Assembly (NCBI GenBank): GCA_009760855.2
Contig: WPIO01000119.1
Coordinates: 864,001-928,000, forward strand
Source of the DNA: Cristatella mucedo
Lineage: Eukaryota > Bryozoa > Phylactolaemata > Cristatellidae
DNA length: 64,000 nucleotides
Direction of reading: 5' to 3'
A program made the position numbers and the translations under genes. Shown here in pieces: positions 1 through 12,592 of the stretch (position 1 is its first letter; each line of letters begins with the position of its first letter). The notes beneath the pieces were generated by a model. The model worked only from the letters and a program-made list of their open reading frames with translations, did no database searches and was not told where the DNA came from.

Positions 1-660
1 GCTAGGAATTTGGAGATCGAAAGACTTGGGAAGCAAATCAGCAGCTGAAAATGAGAACACTGTTTGATTGAGAAGCATAAGATGACTTTGTACATCATCC
101 CAAGGAGAGCGTTAAGTTTGCCTTACAATTTGCTGATCAAGGTGTGGTGAAGGAATCTGTAGCAAAAGTTTCAATGATATTCAAAACCACAACACATTCA
201 TTCCTACACTATACCATCAAGATTGTCCACATACACCCAGATGATATACTTAGTGACTGCAAGTCTCTAGAAGAGTCTCTTGCTCATGGAGACATCGAGG
301 ATTTAGACGTAGAGGAACAGCATGGTGAGCTGCAGGCCATAGCTATGAGGCTTGCTAAAACTATAAAACGCCATGAGGTCTTGCAATTTCTATTTCAGCT
401 TAAACTGTTATAAATACTTTCAAATATATCAGTGACACTAAAGAGTTCTATTGACCTTGCCAATTTTAGTGGTCAGTATCGGAAGAAGTTTAAAAAAATA
501 AAAACTAACGAGAATTTACCTACGTTCACCAATGTGCCAATGCAGACTGGTTGGCTTGGCAGCAATTTCTGCTGAATTATATTTAGCATTTTCTCTCGAC
601 ATTGAAGAACAAGTTCAATAATTTGCCAAGCAAAATGCAATGAAAGTCAAGTTTTGAACA
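1..660 (+). pseudogene. hAT transposase C-terminal half (DUF4371/ZMYM1-like), decayed
   Basis: The open stretch at 144-413 and shifted frames after it read like the C-terminal half of hAT transposases of the DUF4371/ZMYM1-like class. Visible blocks in order are 'DILSDCKSLEESLAHGD', then 'RVLLTLPILVVSIGRSLKK' near 440-500 (the hAT dimerisation motif, where the usual ER-SFSK is degraded to GR-SLKK), then 'GLAAISAE' and 'FAKQNAMKVKF' near 545-655. Frameshifts and stops separate the blocks, so it is a dead copy. The N-terminal half lies outside the left edge. The family normally mobilises DNA by cut and paste with 8-bp target duplications. The assignment rests on recognised motifs, not on a database search. 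Confidence 0.7.
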
Positions 661-3039
661 ATCGTGTATGCAAGTTATGTATTAATGCGTCCGCATTTAC
701 TATATTCGTGTGTTGAGCTTTTTTATAAATTTTTATTTACACCATGAAAATAGGGCTTAATTTCTTGACGAGTGGGTGTAAGAGAGCGTGAGTGGGAGAC
801 AGCACCAAATATCCAATCTCGCCTGGGGCACAACAATTGCTTCGCATCAGCCCTGAGAGGGGGAATTGTATACATTAACCTAATCTTAAGTGGCCTAGTA
901 ATAACAGACTCAAAAAAAGCTCCTTTAAAAAAGCTTGATAATGACCTGAGGCTAAGTACGTACTACAACGTTTCAGATTCACCAAAGTTATTGCTTTGTA
1001 AGGAGACCGTAGGGTATGACGGTTTTGAGGGCTGGTAGTATTTTTACTCCGGAAAATTAACTCGGACGCTACTGCATTTTTTTATTTGCAGAAAATGTCA
1101 AACTTAAACTGCCTTGAAAGGTGTTGGGTTATCTGAGGGTGACATTTTCACGGTATTAGATTGTTATGTTTTCTGACGCAAGATTACAGGTATATTCTAG
1201 AATAGGGCAAAGGGCAACTATACGAGTGACACTAACTTGGATACGGAATCTCTGATATTTTCTATCGCTCTGAAAAATTCTAGATAGGCTGGATTGCTCT
1301 GAGCATCTTTATGTATGACGTATATACTCCGAATGAGATGGTTGATGGTAGAAACAAGCAATTTCGGATCGAGCGTGTATGATTGTGCATATTATGATTG
1401 AAGCTAAAATTGCCGTTGGCCACTTTTAATCGTTATAGCTTCGATAATCTACCGATACCTATAGATGGATACTCAATTTTCAGTATTCGCCCTTTCAAGC
1501 CTGCAACTATTTTTGTAGCTAGGTTTACATATGAATTAAACTAGAAGATGTCTTTGAGACTACGAATATTTTACCTAATCGTGCAGAAAACTTAACTCAA
1601 ACTAAACTGTCGATAGCCGTTTCCAGTATTCAAACAATGAGGGTACATCAGATTAAGGAATAATCGGGGACTGGTTTTTTGCGAACAGCTTCAATATCTA
1701 GGCTTTTAATAGTTGGGCTGATCGCAGACACCACAATTCCTGGAATGATAAACATTGCAGATAGATGGGCATCTGCATTCGGTTAGTACCGATTACAATG
1801 ACAATATTGGGGTTGGGAGTGCACACAATAGAGAGGAAATTATATTGAGAGTGCGAGCTTTGATATGACAGAGGCCATAAAAATAAGGTGATGGAGGAAA
1901 AGTTATATGCTCACTGAATTTGTCAGGGCCTCATGGGCCAGATAAAAAATATTCGTTCTCAAGCTTAATCAATGCTACTGACAATGTTTTTGCGAATCAC
2001 TATCGACAGGATTTGCTAATAGTCTGGTGACTAAGTGCGAGAGGAGCAGTTACAGTGGGGGTACGGAAGTGCATACTGTAAAGAGTGGATGCGAAACACA
2101 TGCCAATAAGAAGATGGTCACGGGAGAAAACACCACGATGGGACGAAGACTGCAGGAGTGCCACCTACTTTAAGAAGATTACGTGGATCAAGAGTGTGGT
2201 GATTTTAAACACGTAACTTGGCACGAGGTACCAGAAAAGGACGAAAATAAGCATGAAAAAGTTTTTTTAAAGTTATGAACTCATAGGAACAAAATAACTA
2301 AGAAATATATAACGGACGATCGCTGACAATAGCTATGCTTAAAGTAATATTGTGGTATAAAAAAGCAGGACCGAGTTTATCACACTTATCCGTAAATATT
2401 CTGCTATTGGATGGCACCATTCTCATAAGGCGATACAAGGTACAATGATTGACCCATTACCTGCATTATCATCTGTGATGTGCTCCTAAATATGGATAGA
2501 ACAGCTTCAAAGTATTCTTATAAAACACCAATTAAATCTGAGCTGTCCAATGAGAAACCTTATTGGAACATTGATCTCTCGAGCACTAGTCAGCTTAGTT
2601 CACGCCAGGTGACTGGTCTTAAGAGTCAAGGCATCACGGATTTCAATATTTTCTCTCTTTTGATGTATTATCTATTTAGATAAAGCAAAACAAATTATAA
2701 AGCTATCTGATATTGCCGCCAAAAAAAGTGGCATCATTTGTATCTGGTTCATGAAGATCGTTTTCAGGTAGCAGTGTTACATAATGAAGAGAACTATTTC
2801 TGAACATTGCACCGAAGCCTCTTTCCCATTTCCAGCTTACAAACAATGGACGCACGGAAGCTGCAAATTAGCTAAGATAGTATACGTGCATGGGATATTA
2901 CTACAAATAAATTGCACTGCAAAGTGTTTAGTAAGTCTGGTAGATATATGGAAACGATAGAATTGGTGATCTACTAGTCACTCATTTAGCCAGAAGGCTT
3001 TACCAAAGATGAGCATGATGCCAGCTATGAAGATGTTTG
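661..3039. other. No recognised gene
   Basis: AT-rich sequence with no convincing coding frame. The first 250 bases may be the 3' untranslated part of the hAT remnant. The 67-residue frame at 2480-2683 has no recognisable motif. It lies upstream of the putative first exon, so 5' untranslated exons or promoter elements could be here, but none can be identified. Confidence 0.5.
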
Positions 3040-3700
3040 TGAAGACGGCAAAGACAAGTACACTGCGTTTCAGTTGGTCCATAGATTCATAAAATGCTGT
3101 CTCGACGTATGTAACTGACTGATTGCTTCTCTAGTTTCCTGTGCAATTAGGCGCTTCCACTTGGTAAAATCCTCTGCATCTAAGCTGTCTGCCTTGAGTG
3201 TCTCAGACGCCACACGGCACCTTTAACCGACCTCCACTTGCTCCCGATTAAGTAGCATGTCAACTTCTAGAACCTGCCACTCACTGTTGTTCTCTTAGTT
3301 TTTGGCAGCCAAATATCAAAACGTTTCTCGGCATCCTACCGTCCTTTCTTCGACTCCAATCGATTAGCTAGGATTTGAAACAAGCTCAAATCATTTTTAA
3401 ACTTTGCTTTTAGTTAGTATGCTTAGAAAGCCTGCATTTAACTCTCGACTGACTTCAAATCATACCCATGAAACAATGATAAAAAAACTCAAAATGCAGC
3501 AACAACTCTTAGTATTCGGCGTGCTCTTGTGAGTCTCATTGCATGTGCCTATGCATGCTAAAACTGGGTATGTCGTTGCTAATTACATTTGCATGTTGAC
3601 ATTGAATGGTAATTTTAACCATAAATCATATGCTTGTTGAGACTTTGCATGAAATAACTAACCATCAAACTGTGCTTTCTGAATGGAATATGCAGATCGC
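3040..3700 (+). mobile_element. LINE A fragment, very old (RT thumb to 3' region)
   Basis: Base-level similarity to younger LINE A copies runs in order: 'cagttggtccatagattcat' near 3072 matches their 'ttggtccatgc' block, 'accgacctccacttgctccc' near 3227 matches their 'gccgacctgcactggctacc', and 'acatttgcatgttgac' near 3585 matches the 3' untranslated block. Many substitutions and indels; no open frame remains. It is among the oldest copies here. Confidence 0.6.
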
Positions 3701-3974
3701 CTACAAAGAAATTAAGTTTTCATGGCGCCATGCAATTTAATAGTGCTAATATCGTTAGACGAGGTAGAATAGTTAGACAAAAAAAGATAAACTTTGCTAT
3801 ACAGGTAGGCCGCAAGCTAAGTGTGATAGAAACGCTAAAGCTGATAAACACAAGTTAATAATGACCATATTGTTGCATTATTTGTGGAAGGTACCTCATT
3901 TGTTCGTTTTTCTTTCGTTTTAGATAAATTAAAGTAATTAGATACGTGATTAACCGTCACTTTGACGACCTGAA

Positions 3975-4023
3975 ATGATTTTTCCTCATATTCTGGCTGC
4001 CATTTTATTTCATTGCATCAAAG
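3975..4023 (+). CDS. Ig receptor-like gene, exon 1 (signal-peptide start)
   Basis: The ATG at 3975 follows an in-frame TGA at 3963 and has a G at -3. It opens 16 hydrophobic codons, 'MIFPHILAAILFHCIK', and then a donor AAAG|GTAATA at 4024. The exon ends in phase 1, as is usual for signal-peptide exons of Ig proteins, and fits the phase-1 entry of the exon at 12593. A strong acceptor (pyrimidine tract, then TTTTAG ending at 3923) lies 51 bases before the ATG, so the exon may really start at 3924 with a leader and an upstream non-coding exon. The peptide is short and lacks an N-terminal positive charge. The splice fit is seen; the secretory role is inferred. This is the least certain exon of the model. 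Confidence 0.4.
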
Positions 4024-6540
4024 GTAATACAGTTGCGATTGCCTTATTAGGGAATATACCGTAACGGAAGTTGAGTGAATGATACCTACAGCCTGTGTAA
4101 TAACAAGGCCGGAACCCAAGGCATTGCACATCGGTACCATTGAACTAATTCCTTGTGGTATATACAGTAATGCAACCCGTGTTAGCTAGCACAGTGTTCA
4201 CCATTTCATCCCAGCACAGAGTTTCGGTAGCTTGTTTAGGGAGAACGAGGCATAGAACCGTAGTGGCGGTTAAATCAAGATAATTCAGTGCCATCACAGA
4301 TTCATGGACTAGCGCAGTCTAGTGGTAATATGTTTACTTTAAAATTCAAAGCTTTTGGAAAGCTCAATTCCTATCCCGAAATTTAAGTCTGGCTGATAGT
4401 GTCAAAGTTTTTTGCCATTATCATCGCAATTTCTTCAGCGAATTTCAGCATGCTAAATCCACTATACCAACATAGCAGAATTATTTATAATTAGACCATA
4501 TCTTAAACAATAATTCAGAAATAAATTTAGAGTGCTTAGATAAAACTGTACTGCAAAAATGCCAATGCTATTTGGTCACATAAATTGCACATTAAGGCTA
4601 GGGTAGCTTCAGCAATGACCGCACTAAGACGAGCTGTTAAGTTTTGAGCCAGCTGCAGTCGAATTAATGCACAAGTCAAGTTTACCTAAATAAAGGAAAC
4701 TTGGCAAACCAAAAATCCATATCGCAACCACCTGTAAGAGTGACTTCGTATTATTCTCTAAGCAATTACCGGTTGTGGGAGAGTTTTTCTGCTGCTAGTG
4801 TTTTGGGTGATTACGGAGTTAATGCACTCATTTAATAATAAGCCGTATTTGAAAAAAGCCAGCCGTATAACAAGCCAAGGCCTCTGGGATGGTGTGCAAA
4901 GGTTAATTTTTAGAGTTTGTTTTACAATCTTTACGGTGATTAGGTTTCATTTAATCACCCTTATGCTTCAGGAAAATAGTGGCACTCCAGACTGATGGGC
5001 AATAAGCTATTGTTCCAGTGGCTACTTGCCACTTGCTGAACATGGTTTAAACGATTGTTTAGCGGGATTTTAGTGCGTCTTTACATGTATACAGATTTAG
5101 GAGACATATTCAACCACTTGCTTATTAAAATGTCAGCTTTAGAAAAATATACGAGCTAGTGTCAACAAAGGTTACAGCCCAGCATTCCATCGCACTCAAC
5201 TAGGTTTTACACACAGTGTTCTCTTAATACGTCACAAGTATGATCAAGTAGTAAACCGTGAACAAGGATTGGTTTATTACGGTAATTACAAAGGCGATAG
5301 TTAAAAGCGGTCAAAAGTGTCTTTACAAGATTTTTTCATAAGGTATTCACATGCCTGTAACCACACAGTATCACAGTGACGTAGTGCGTGTAACACTGAA
5401 GTGTTTTATATATCCTAATGAACGCATAAGAACGTTTCAGTGCTCATACGAAGGAAAAAACCATTTTGCACTCACTAAATAGATAACGAGAACCATAGGT
5501 GAGTCAGGATGGCTGCTGAGGATGAGATCGTTACGAATATAGCAACTCCGGACTCCAGGAAAGAATGTTCTTAAGTCTGTTCTGGTTAAAGCTTTTTCAC
5601 GAATACGTTAAAGTGATCAGCAGCAGCTCTGACTAGAGAACGTTGGGATCGACTCGTTAAACGTGTCAACTTTCTATGAGCGGGAGCTGCACTTAGTAAC
5701 GACGATAAGTTTGCTTGCTTCTCGCTGGGAGTGTGCTAGGCTACCACAAAGTGCTCTACATGACATACCTTAATCGAAAAGCCTGGAATCATAACTAGAT
5801 AAACATGTAGAAGCAATACCAGAATAATTTAAAAATGGCGATGATCTCGCATAAGTTTATTGGATCGTCTTGAAACTCGTGGGCGGACATTAACGACGTC
5901 TGCTTCATTCTATGGGGCACAGCAGAGGGCTGTATGCTCTTGTGCATCTGCTCATGGAAATTAGTTATGTATTACGGACAAACAACCTCACAATTGCACA
6001 AATATCTTAGCTATGTCGTCTGCGGTCGTCTTCGCTCAGACGGATTCAATATCACCAAATCTATAATGGCTTAACAAGGGAGCGGGGTTGCGACGTCCCA
6101 GGGCTCCGAGGTCAAGTGGGCGCCAAATGCAATTAGGATTGTGTATACTATTGAAAATTGTTCCTATTAGAATGTCATATCGTTTTCTAGCAATTCATCG
6201 TTTGAATGGACTTGACTATGGCAGAGATAGTTAAAGGTGTTATTGACGAATCAAGCCGGTCTTAGCTGGCTGTGCCAGCCTGTCACACACCACAGAGCTC
6301 ATCTAAAGCGTTCAGTGTTGTTGAAAGGATTTGGCCATGTGGTTACTCAGACTGTTCGTGGCACAAACTTTGTCAGGCTCAGCTAAAGTTCAGCCTCTTC
6401 CTCCAGAGACGGTGCCAATTGTGCGACGATTACTCCGGACCAGCCTCCCTAAGATGCATCGAGACTACTGCTGCTGTGCACTTTAGTACATTTTCCGTCA
6501 CTCGATCTAGTTTCAAAAAACACGGGAAGAAAATAGACAA
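4024..6540. other. Intron 1, no recognised feature
   Basis: Part of the first intron in the proposed model. AT-rich. The frame at 4798-4995 shows no known motif. The stretch at 6272-6540 is richer in G and C and joins the hAT N-terminal region. Confidence 0.45.
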
Positions 6541-7908
6541 ATGGTGCCCAGAACAGAAAAGGGGAAACTTGAGAAGAAAGATGCAAGAAAGCTAAGCAGT
6601 ATACTAGAAAGTTCTTTGAAGAAAGCTAAAGTGAAGAACAGGGAAGACACAGAAAACACGGGGAAAAGGTCGACCATATAGTGCGGCAAAAATTGTTTGA
6701 CCAGGTCGCAAGCGAGCAGAATGGAGACACAAACAGAAAGACTGAATTTAAGAGCGATGGCATAGAGCATGACGACACTGGAAAAACAACCACTCTGCTA
6801 GGTGAACGCTTCTCTCAACAAGCTTTGCTGTATGAAAAAAGCAACACGCCATTTGGACCATGGGTGTGCTCGTACTACCGCGAGAGAAGAAGAAGAAAAA
6901 TCTACTGCAAAGTCCCAAGTGCTGATCCTGAATGATTTTTTCTACCTGGAGTATGATTAAACTTCTGTTTTACTTGTCATTCCACGGCAACTTACAGCTA
7001 AACTAGCAATTTCTTTTACTCTTCCGTAGGTCCACACACATTTATTTCCGATCTTTGCTCAATTTGGCAAATGGGTTTAGCCAGACGGTAGAAACCTGAA
7101 GAACTAATTGCCCATAAAGACAAATCATCTCACTATCGGGCTTACATCACATGAAAAAAGTGGATGGACTTATTTAAGGAGCTGGAATAGACCCTGCTTT
7201 TGATGCAAATAACCTATCGGAAAATAATGATGACAATAGGTCCTAAAGGCAGTTATCAGCTGCATGACGTTTGTGGTTTCTCAATGCCTTTCATTGTGGA
7301 GTCACCGAGAGAGTCGTAGCCTGGCGGGCAAGAAAAACATTGGACACTTCATGCGGCTTTCTCTCCATCTTTTAGCTCAGTACCGTTCTCTTCTGCAATT
7401 ACGCCGGTACGACGCCAGAAATAACCCAAAGTCACTCTCTAATCAGTTTTCGAAAACCCACAATGATTTCCTTAGTATACTTGCATCCGCAGTCAGACAC
7501 AAGTCATTTTTTGAGCAACGGCAAAAATAGTACAATGGAAGTCGGAATGATCTAAATCCGTGATTGAATGCACTTCGAGCAAATGTCTGAGGTCTTCTTA
7601 TAAGTCAATGAGACAATAAGTAATAGGCCAATTGATTTTCAAAATGAAACGATCACTGTCAAAGAGTATTTACTAGACTATTTTCAAATATACTCCAGAT
7701 ATGATGCAGATATTAAGGGTTTCATCTTTAAAAAACTGGAATCCGACGAAATGTCTTTGCAGCATTGCACGTCGCAGTGCTGCGAAAATGCAGCAGTTAT
7801 GACTAGCCGCTTTTCGGGCGTCACAGAAATATTGTCCAGAAATGCTGAGGCTAGTTTTTCAAATGTGATAACTACAGTTTGCATCGGGCAGGAGTTTGTG
7901 CTGCAAGT
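6541..7908 (+). pseudogene. hAT transposase, N-terminal part (DUF4371/ZMYM1-like), interrupted by LINE A
   Basis: From a basic N-terminus ('KGKLEKKDARKLSSI') the + strand reads, with stops and shifts, through a 'FCFTC' zinc-finger-like patch (near 6960), 'HKDKSSHYRAY' (near 7110), a 7264-7530 open block, then 'EYLLDYFQIYSRYDADIKGF' (near 7660), 'ENAAVMTSRFSGVTEILSR' (near 7785) and 'KCDNYSLHRAGVCAAS' ending at 7908. This is the order of DUF4371 hAT transposases, in which the middle motif is usually D/E-N-A-x-MSG and is followed by NC..HSLNL. Homology stops at 7908, where LINE A begins, and resumes at 10665. The gene is inactive: many stops and a 2.76-kb insertion. Confidence 0.72.
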
Positions 7909-10664
7909 CCGATAGTGGCAGTAGTCTATCTCCCACGAAGTACCAAATCCTTCTTTTTCTCAGATTTATCCGATCTCATATCGATTCGGTGTTCAAGAAA
8001 TCGATCCTCCCTCATTATGGTTGATTTCAATGACCACTTTGAAAACTTATCTGATGCTTTCAGCAGCAGATTTCGTGCATTGACTGACTCATTGTATCTT
8101 GTGGCTTATGTGCATGGCCCTAACCACATCAAGGGTCACACACTCGACCAGATTTTCTCATACATCTGCACTTTGTCATCACCAATTATTACCAAGTCCC
8201 GCTTATCTGACCACATGCAGATCTCATTCAATCTACAGTGTGTGCCCTCATCCTCTAAAAAACCTGTGAATCGCGAAACCTCAAGACCCTTGACATCGAT
8301 GCTGTCCGTGCGAGAATATCTACTTCACCTGTGCTGCTCAGTCTTCCCTCCAATCTGTCATCATCGGTAGATAGCTGCAACACGACACTAGCTGACACGC
8401 TCGACGAGTCTGCACCTCCGACAAAGCTCACTGTGTGCCCTCGACCAGACGGCTAGTGGTTTACCACCGACATTAAACTAGCCAGGTCTACTAAACGAAA
8501 GCTTGAAAAAGCATACAACAGATCCGGACTAACTGTCCAACGAGAGGCATATGAAGACTACTGTAGGTCGGGAAACCGATCCTAGCAACGGCAAATTTCA
8601 GCTTCTATAAAAACACTGTTGAATCACAGATGCACAATCCAAAAATGCTGATGTCGAGATCAACTATCTCCTCAACCACTCTCAGATTAGTTCCTTACCT
8701 TATGATCCTTGTGATGATCTAGCCAATCGCTTCTCTCGATTCTTAGTGTATAATATAGACAAGATCAGGGAATCCATCCCTGCAATGACAACATCCCCAT
8801 TAGAATGCTGTTCCCCGATTCCTGGCTGCACCTCAATGTCGGCAAATTAGCAGGTCACTAGTGATCTAGTCCTGAAGTTCGTATCTCAATCAAAGAAGAC
8901 AGTAAGTCCTCTGGATCCTATTCCTACTGTCCTGCTCCTACGTGTCATTGATCTGCGGCTGCCATGCATAACTAACATCATTTATGTGTCATTAGCCCAA
9001 GATCATGTCCCAGCACATTAAAAAAATCTGCAGTCTGGCCACTTCTCAAGAAAACGAGTCTAGACCAAGAGAACTTGAGCAACTATTGCCCAGTCTCCCT
9101 TCTACATTTCCTATCAATGACACTGGATCGGGTTGTGTCGGACTGGCTGTAGTCATATATCGAAACTTCAAACATTGATAGTAAGCTCTGGTCTGGCTTT
9201 AGAGCTAATCACTCCACAGAGTCAGCATTGATTAGGGTAAACAACGACCTACATAGGAATGCAGACATGGGTAGAGTGTCTCTGCTTGTTTTGATTGATC
9301 TTTCAGCAGCTTTGGATACTATCAATCACCAAGTTCTTCCAGAGCGCCTGTCATCTCGCCTGGGCATCACTGGCACTGCTCTGCAATGGTTCAGCTCCTC
9401 TCTCACTGAGACACTCCTGAGTACTGACGTGAATGGACAAAGGTCATCCGAGGTACCTCAGAAATATGGGGTACCTCAGGGATCTGTGCTAGCTCCGGTT
9501 CATTTGACAGTTTAAACTCTCTCTCTCTCTCTTGCTGATTTGAATGCGAAGTACAATCTAGGCTTTTAACTCTATGCGGATGACACTGAGTTGTACCTCA
9601 TCTTTGATCCCTCCATGCCTTCGAGCACCTCGAATTCTCTTTTCTCACTTGCATCAGGTATTGATGACTACAGCACATGGATGGCAGCAAATCTTCTAAA
9701 ACTAAACGAAGATGAAACTAACTTGATAGTTGTGGGCAACCCAGTGTGATTCAGAAATTGGAAAGGCAGACGCTCAAGATTGGCTCTGCCAGCATATCTC
9801 CTGTTGAATCAGCTCAAAATCTGGGTGCCACGTTCCAAAGTGACCTCACGTTAGACGACCACGTCAGCTCCACAGTCAAACCTGCCCATTTTCAGCTACA
9901 TCACATTGCCAAAATTCGGGCTTGTTTAGGTAAGGATACCACGTCTAAGTTGGTCCCTGCATTCGCGACATCCCGTCTTGACTTCTGCAACTCACTGCTT
10001 ACTGGCCGACCGGCATGTGCGATCAGGCGATCGCAGATGGTGAAAAACTCTGCAGCTAGGCTTGTCTGTCGAGAGCATAGCAGTTGCCACATCACAGCAC
10101 TCCTCTGCCAACCTGCACTGGCTACCAGTCAAGCAACGGATCGACTTCATGATTTTGTTGCTTACTTTTAGGTCACCTCATTCTTGGGCTCCAGTCTATC
10201 TCTCAGATCTACTGCCCCACCAGCCAGGCATCGTACCACCTGCTTTTCGGAATCCAACAGTCTACCAATACCCGCGTACAAACATTAAATCCTTGGAGAC
10301 CGTGCATTTAATTCGTATGCTTCCAAAGCCTTGAACTACCTCCCGACTTGAGTCACAACATCCCCTGACTCGACCTAATTTAAAAGGAAATAAAAAACAC
10401 CTATTTAGGACAGCATTTATTGGGTCCCTATGATTCGTCCTTCACGTGCTTATGGGTGCTGACACTGTCCATGCTGCCACTAACCACATTTGCATGCTGA
10501 CCTAGTGCATTTCACCCCTTGCCATGTTATTTATGTTGCTTATCAAGCACGACTTTACTCCCCATTCAATTGCATTTCTCTTTGCTGCAAAGGTAAAGTG
10601 CCCAGAAAGTGACTGAGTCCTCTGAGAGCGATTTATCAAGTGCATTATCATTACTATTATTATG
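7909..10664 (+). mobile_element. LINE A copy 1 (5'-truncated, EN end + RT + 3' tail), inserted in hAT
   Basis: A non-LTR retrotransposon of CR1/L2 type. The C-terminal endonuclease (7909-8330) shows 'VDFNDHFENL', 'TLDQIFSY' and 'SDHMQISF' (family: GDFN and SDH motifs). Reverse transcriptase follows at 9228-10330 with 'LIDLSAALDTINHQVL' (motif A, F changed to L), 'YGVPQGSVLAP' (motif B) and 'YADDTELYL' (catalytic motif C). Stops and frameshifts break it. The 3' untranslated part has the family 'ctgacctagtgcat' block, a degraded hairpin at about 10594-10634 and an ATT-type tail. The 5' end is truncated inside the endonuclease, as is usual after incomplete reverse transcription. The flanks are two halves of one hAT gene. 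Confidence 0.85.
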
Positions 10665-11790
10665 TCAAGATTCTTTTATCATTGCTTTTTTCCAACAATA
10701 TATAGCACCTACTTAATCTTTCCAAGATCTGTACTTAGGTACGAACAACTGAACGATGTCTCAGCCGAGTACGTCAAACGTGACTCTGCAACCCAGTTGA
10801 ATGCCAGAGTGGAAGCAGTGTAAGCTATCAGTGCTAAACTGGACAGATTTCCAAGTCTTTTGGAGCAACTTCCTGAGGACACGAGTAGAACACTTGCGAC
10901 AATAAGTGGAGTTGGTGGTCTACTTTATTGCATTTTGAATTTTAAGTTTTCGGCTGTGCTGCAATGTTGGTACAGCATTTTTAGGAAGGTCGCATGCATG
11001 TAACAAAGACTGTAGGATTCAAACATGAATTTTAAAGACACCTCTTGTGAACTAGGCTCTCATGAGATTTAATTGTCAAAAATTTGAGAAGTTCTGTGCG
11101 GTCAATCACAAATAGATGCCAAAAGCAGTAGCGAATCGCAGTTAAATGAAGGATCCGCCTATGGACGGAGATGCCTGGAGAAATCTTTTAACTTATTGAT
11201 CTCAAGGCAGAGAAGAAGATTTCAATTATGCTGAAGAACAGCCTAAATGATCTCCGATAATAAGAAATTCTAGCTAGGCTTTTTCAGCCTACATATCTTA
11301 ATGTCAAATATGGTTAATTATTCAAAGTGAAGTAGCTATTAGGGACAATTGACTAGAAAAAACTCATTTAGCGATGTCTAGAATTTGGAGGTCTCTATTT
11401 TTAAGAATTTGTAAGAATAGAGCTTAAAAACACAATGTGTGACTACAAAATACTTCTTGCCATATTTCGCAACTAGTCACCAAAGACCAAACTGGAACTT
11501 ACGTCTCATTGTCAGTTATGGAGAAGATGGGTACTAATTTGAGGGTTGCCTAGCAAGTTGTTCTCACTACAAGTATATTTTTTGCCAAATGTGAACGTTC
11601 TTTGATCAATATGGCGGTACTGCTGCTTGAGCTGAGAGTTTCAAGAGGGGAAGTTCAGCTCTCTGGTTTGGACTTTTTAAGCATAGAGAAGGAAGCACCG
11701 GAAAATATTGACTTTAAAGCTGCAGTAGGCTGCAGTTTGCCACGTTCAAGGCAAGAAAAATGCACCCAAGTTACATATTTGATCGATACC
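10665..11790 (+). pseudogene. hAT transposase, C-terminal part, continuing from 7908
   Basis: Directly after the LINE A tail the hAT reading resumes: 'FFYHCFFPTIYSTYLIFPRS' at 10668, 'NARVEAV' then 'AISAKLDRFPSLLEQLPEDT' (10797-10885), and 'CILNFKFSAVLQCWYSIFRK' near 10930. After a poorly conserved stretch the dimerisation domain appears: 'VVLTTSIFFAKCERSLINMA' (11558-11617) and 'QLSGLDFLSIEKEAPENIDF' (11659-11718). The CER-S core and the L-S-x-E-K block are hallmarks of this hAT class. Frameshifts and stops make it a pseudogene. Together with 6541-7908 it is one original transposase of roughly 2.5 kb. Confidence 0.75.
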
Positions 11791-12592
11791 TTATAAATTC
11801 AGCATATTTAATTAAACTTGTTTGACTTGATATGCCTGGTAGCTCTGTTTTTTTGCATTTCTTCCGTAGGTAGTGGAGCTATTTTGCAGTACTTTTGAAA
11901 AGAGGAGAGACGCCATTTTAGAATTCTCCATGGAGCCAAAATATGTCACGACTGCACTGTCTACAAAGACAGCCGATTGACTAGTGGTTAGGTTTTATAC
12001 CTGAAGCTGAATCCAGAAATGTATTTCTGATGCTTTACAGTAGCAACGACTCGGAAGGAATAGTCAGAGGATTGATGCGAGAACTTGGTTACCTGCTAAC
12101 ACGTTCGTTCTGATTTCCATGGTTGCACCGCCTCACCTACTTTTTGTCCAAACTATACAAAATTATCTTCGGCATATACTGCTCACTCATCGGGAAAATG
12201 GTGAAATCAATGATATAGCATATTCCTTTAAAAAAAACATACTGTAAATAGGACTCGTTTGCTTGCTTTTTCGTGCACGTTTAAGTAGAAAAAATGATTT
12301 TTTCCCTCAGAAACCAATATATGTCTTGCACCTTGATATTTCTCAGACTATCTAGCACTCACAATCAATTTTGAATTAAATTCATTAAATTTGTTTAATG
12401 CGATTTGTTAAATTATTCACTTTGGTGGTTAATAGTTGGTTATTGTGCAGTCACTAACCAATACTCAAATAATGCTTCAACTACCCACATAACATAAAAA
12501 GGCATACATATTCAACTTCGTTTGCAAAATTAAACTGAAACCAGGTTCTGAGAAAGAATGAGTTCAATCTATAAGTTAGTGCATCGTTTTAG
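11791..12592. other. Intron 1, end; no recognised feature
   Basis: AT-rich sequence between the hAT remnant and exon 2. No coding frame, RNA gene or clear repeat seen. hAT terminal repeats could be expected close to 11800 but are not recognisable. Confidence 0.5.
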
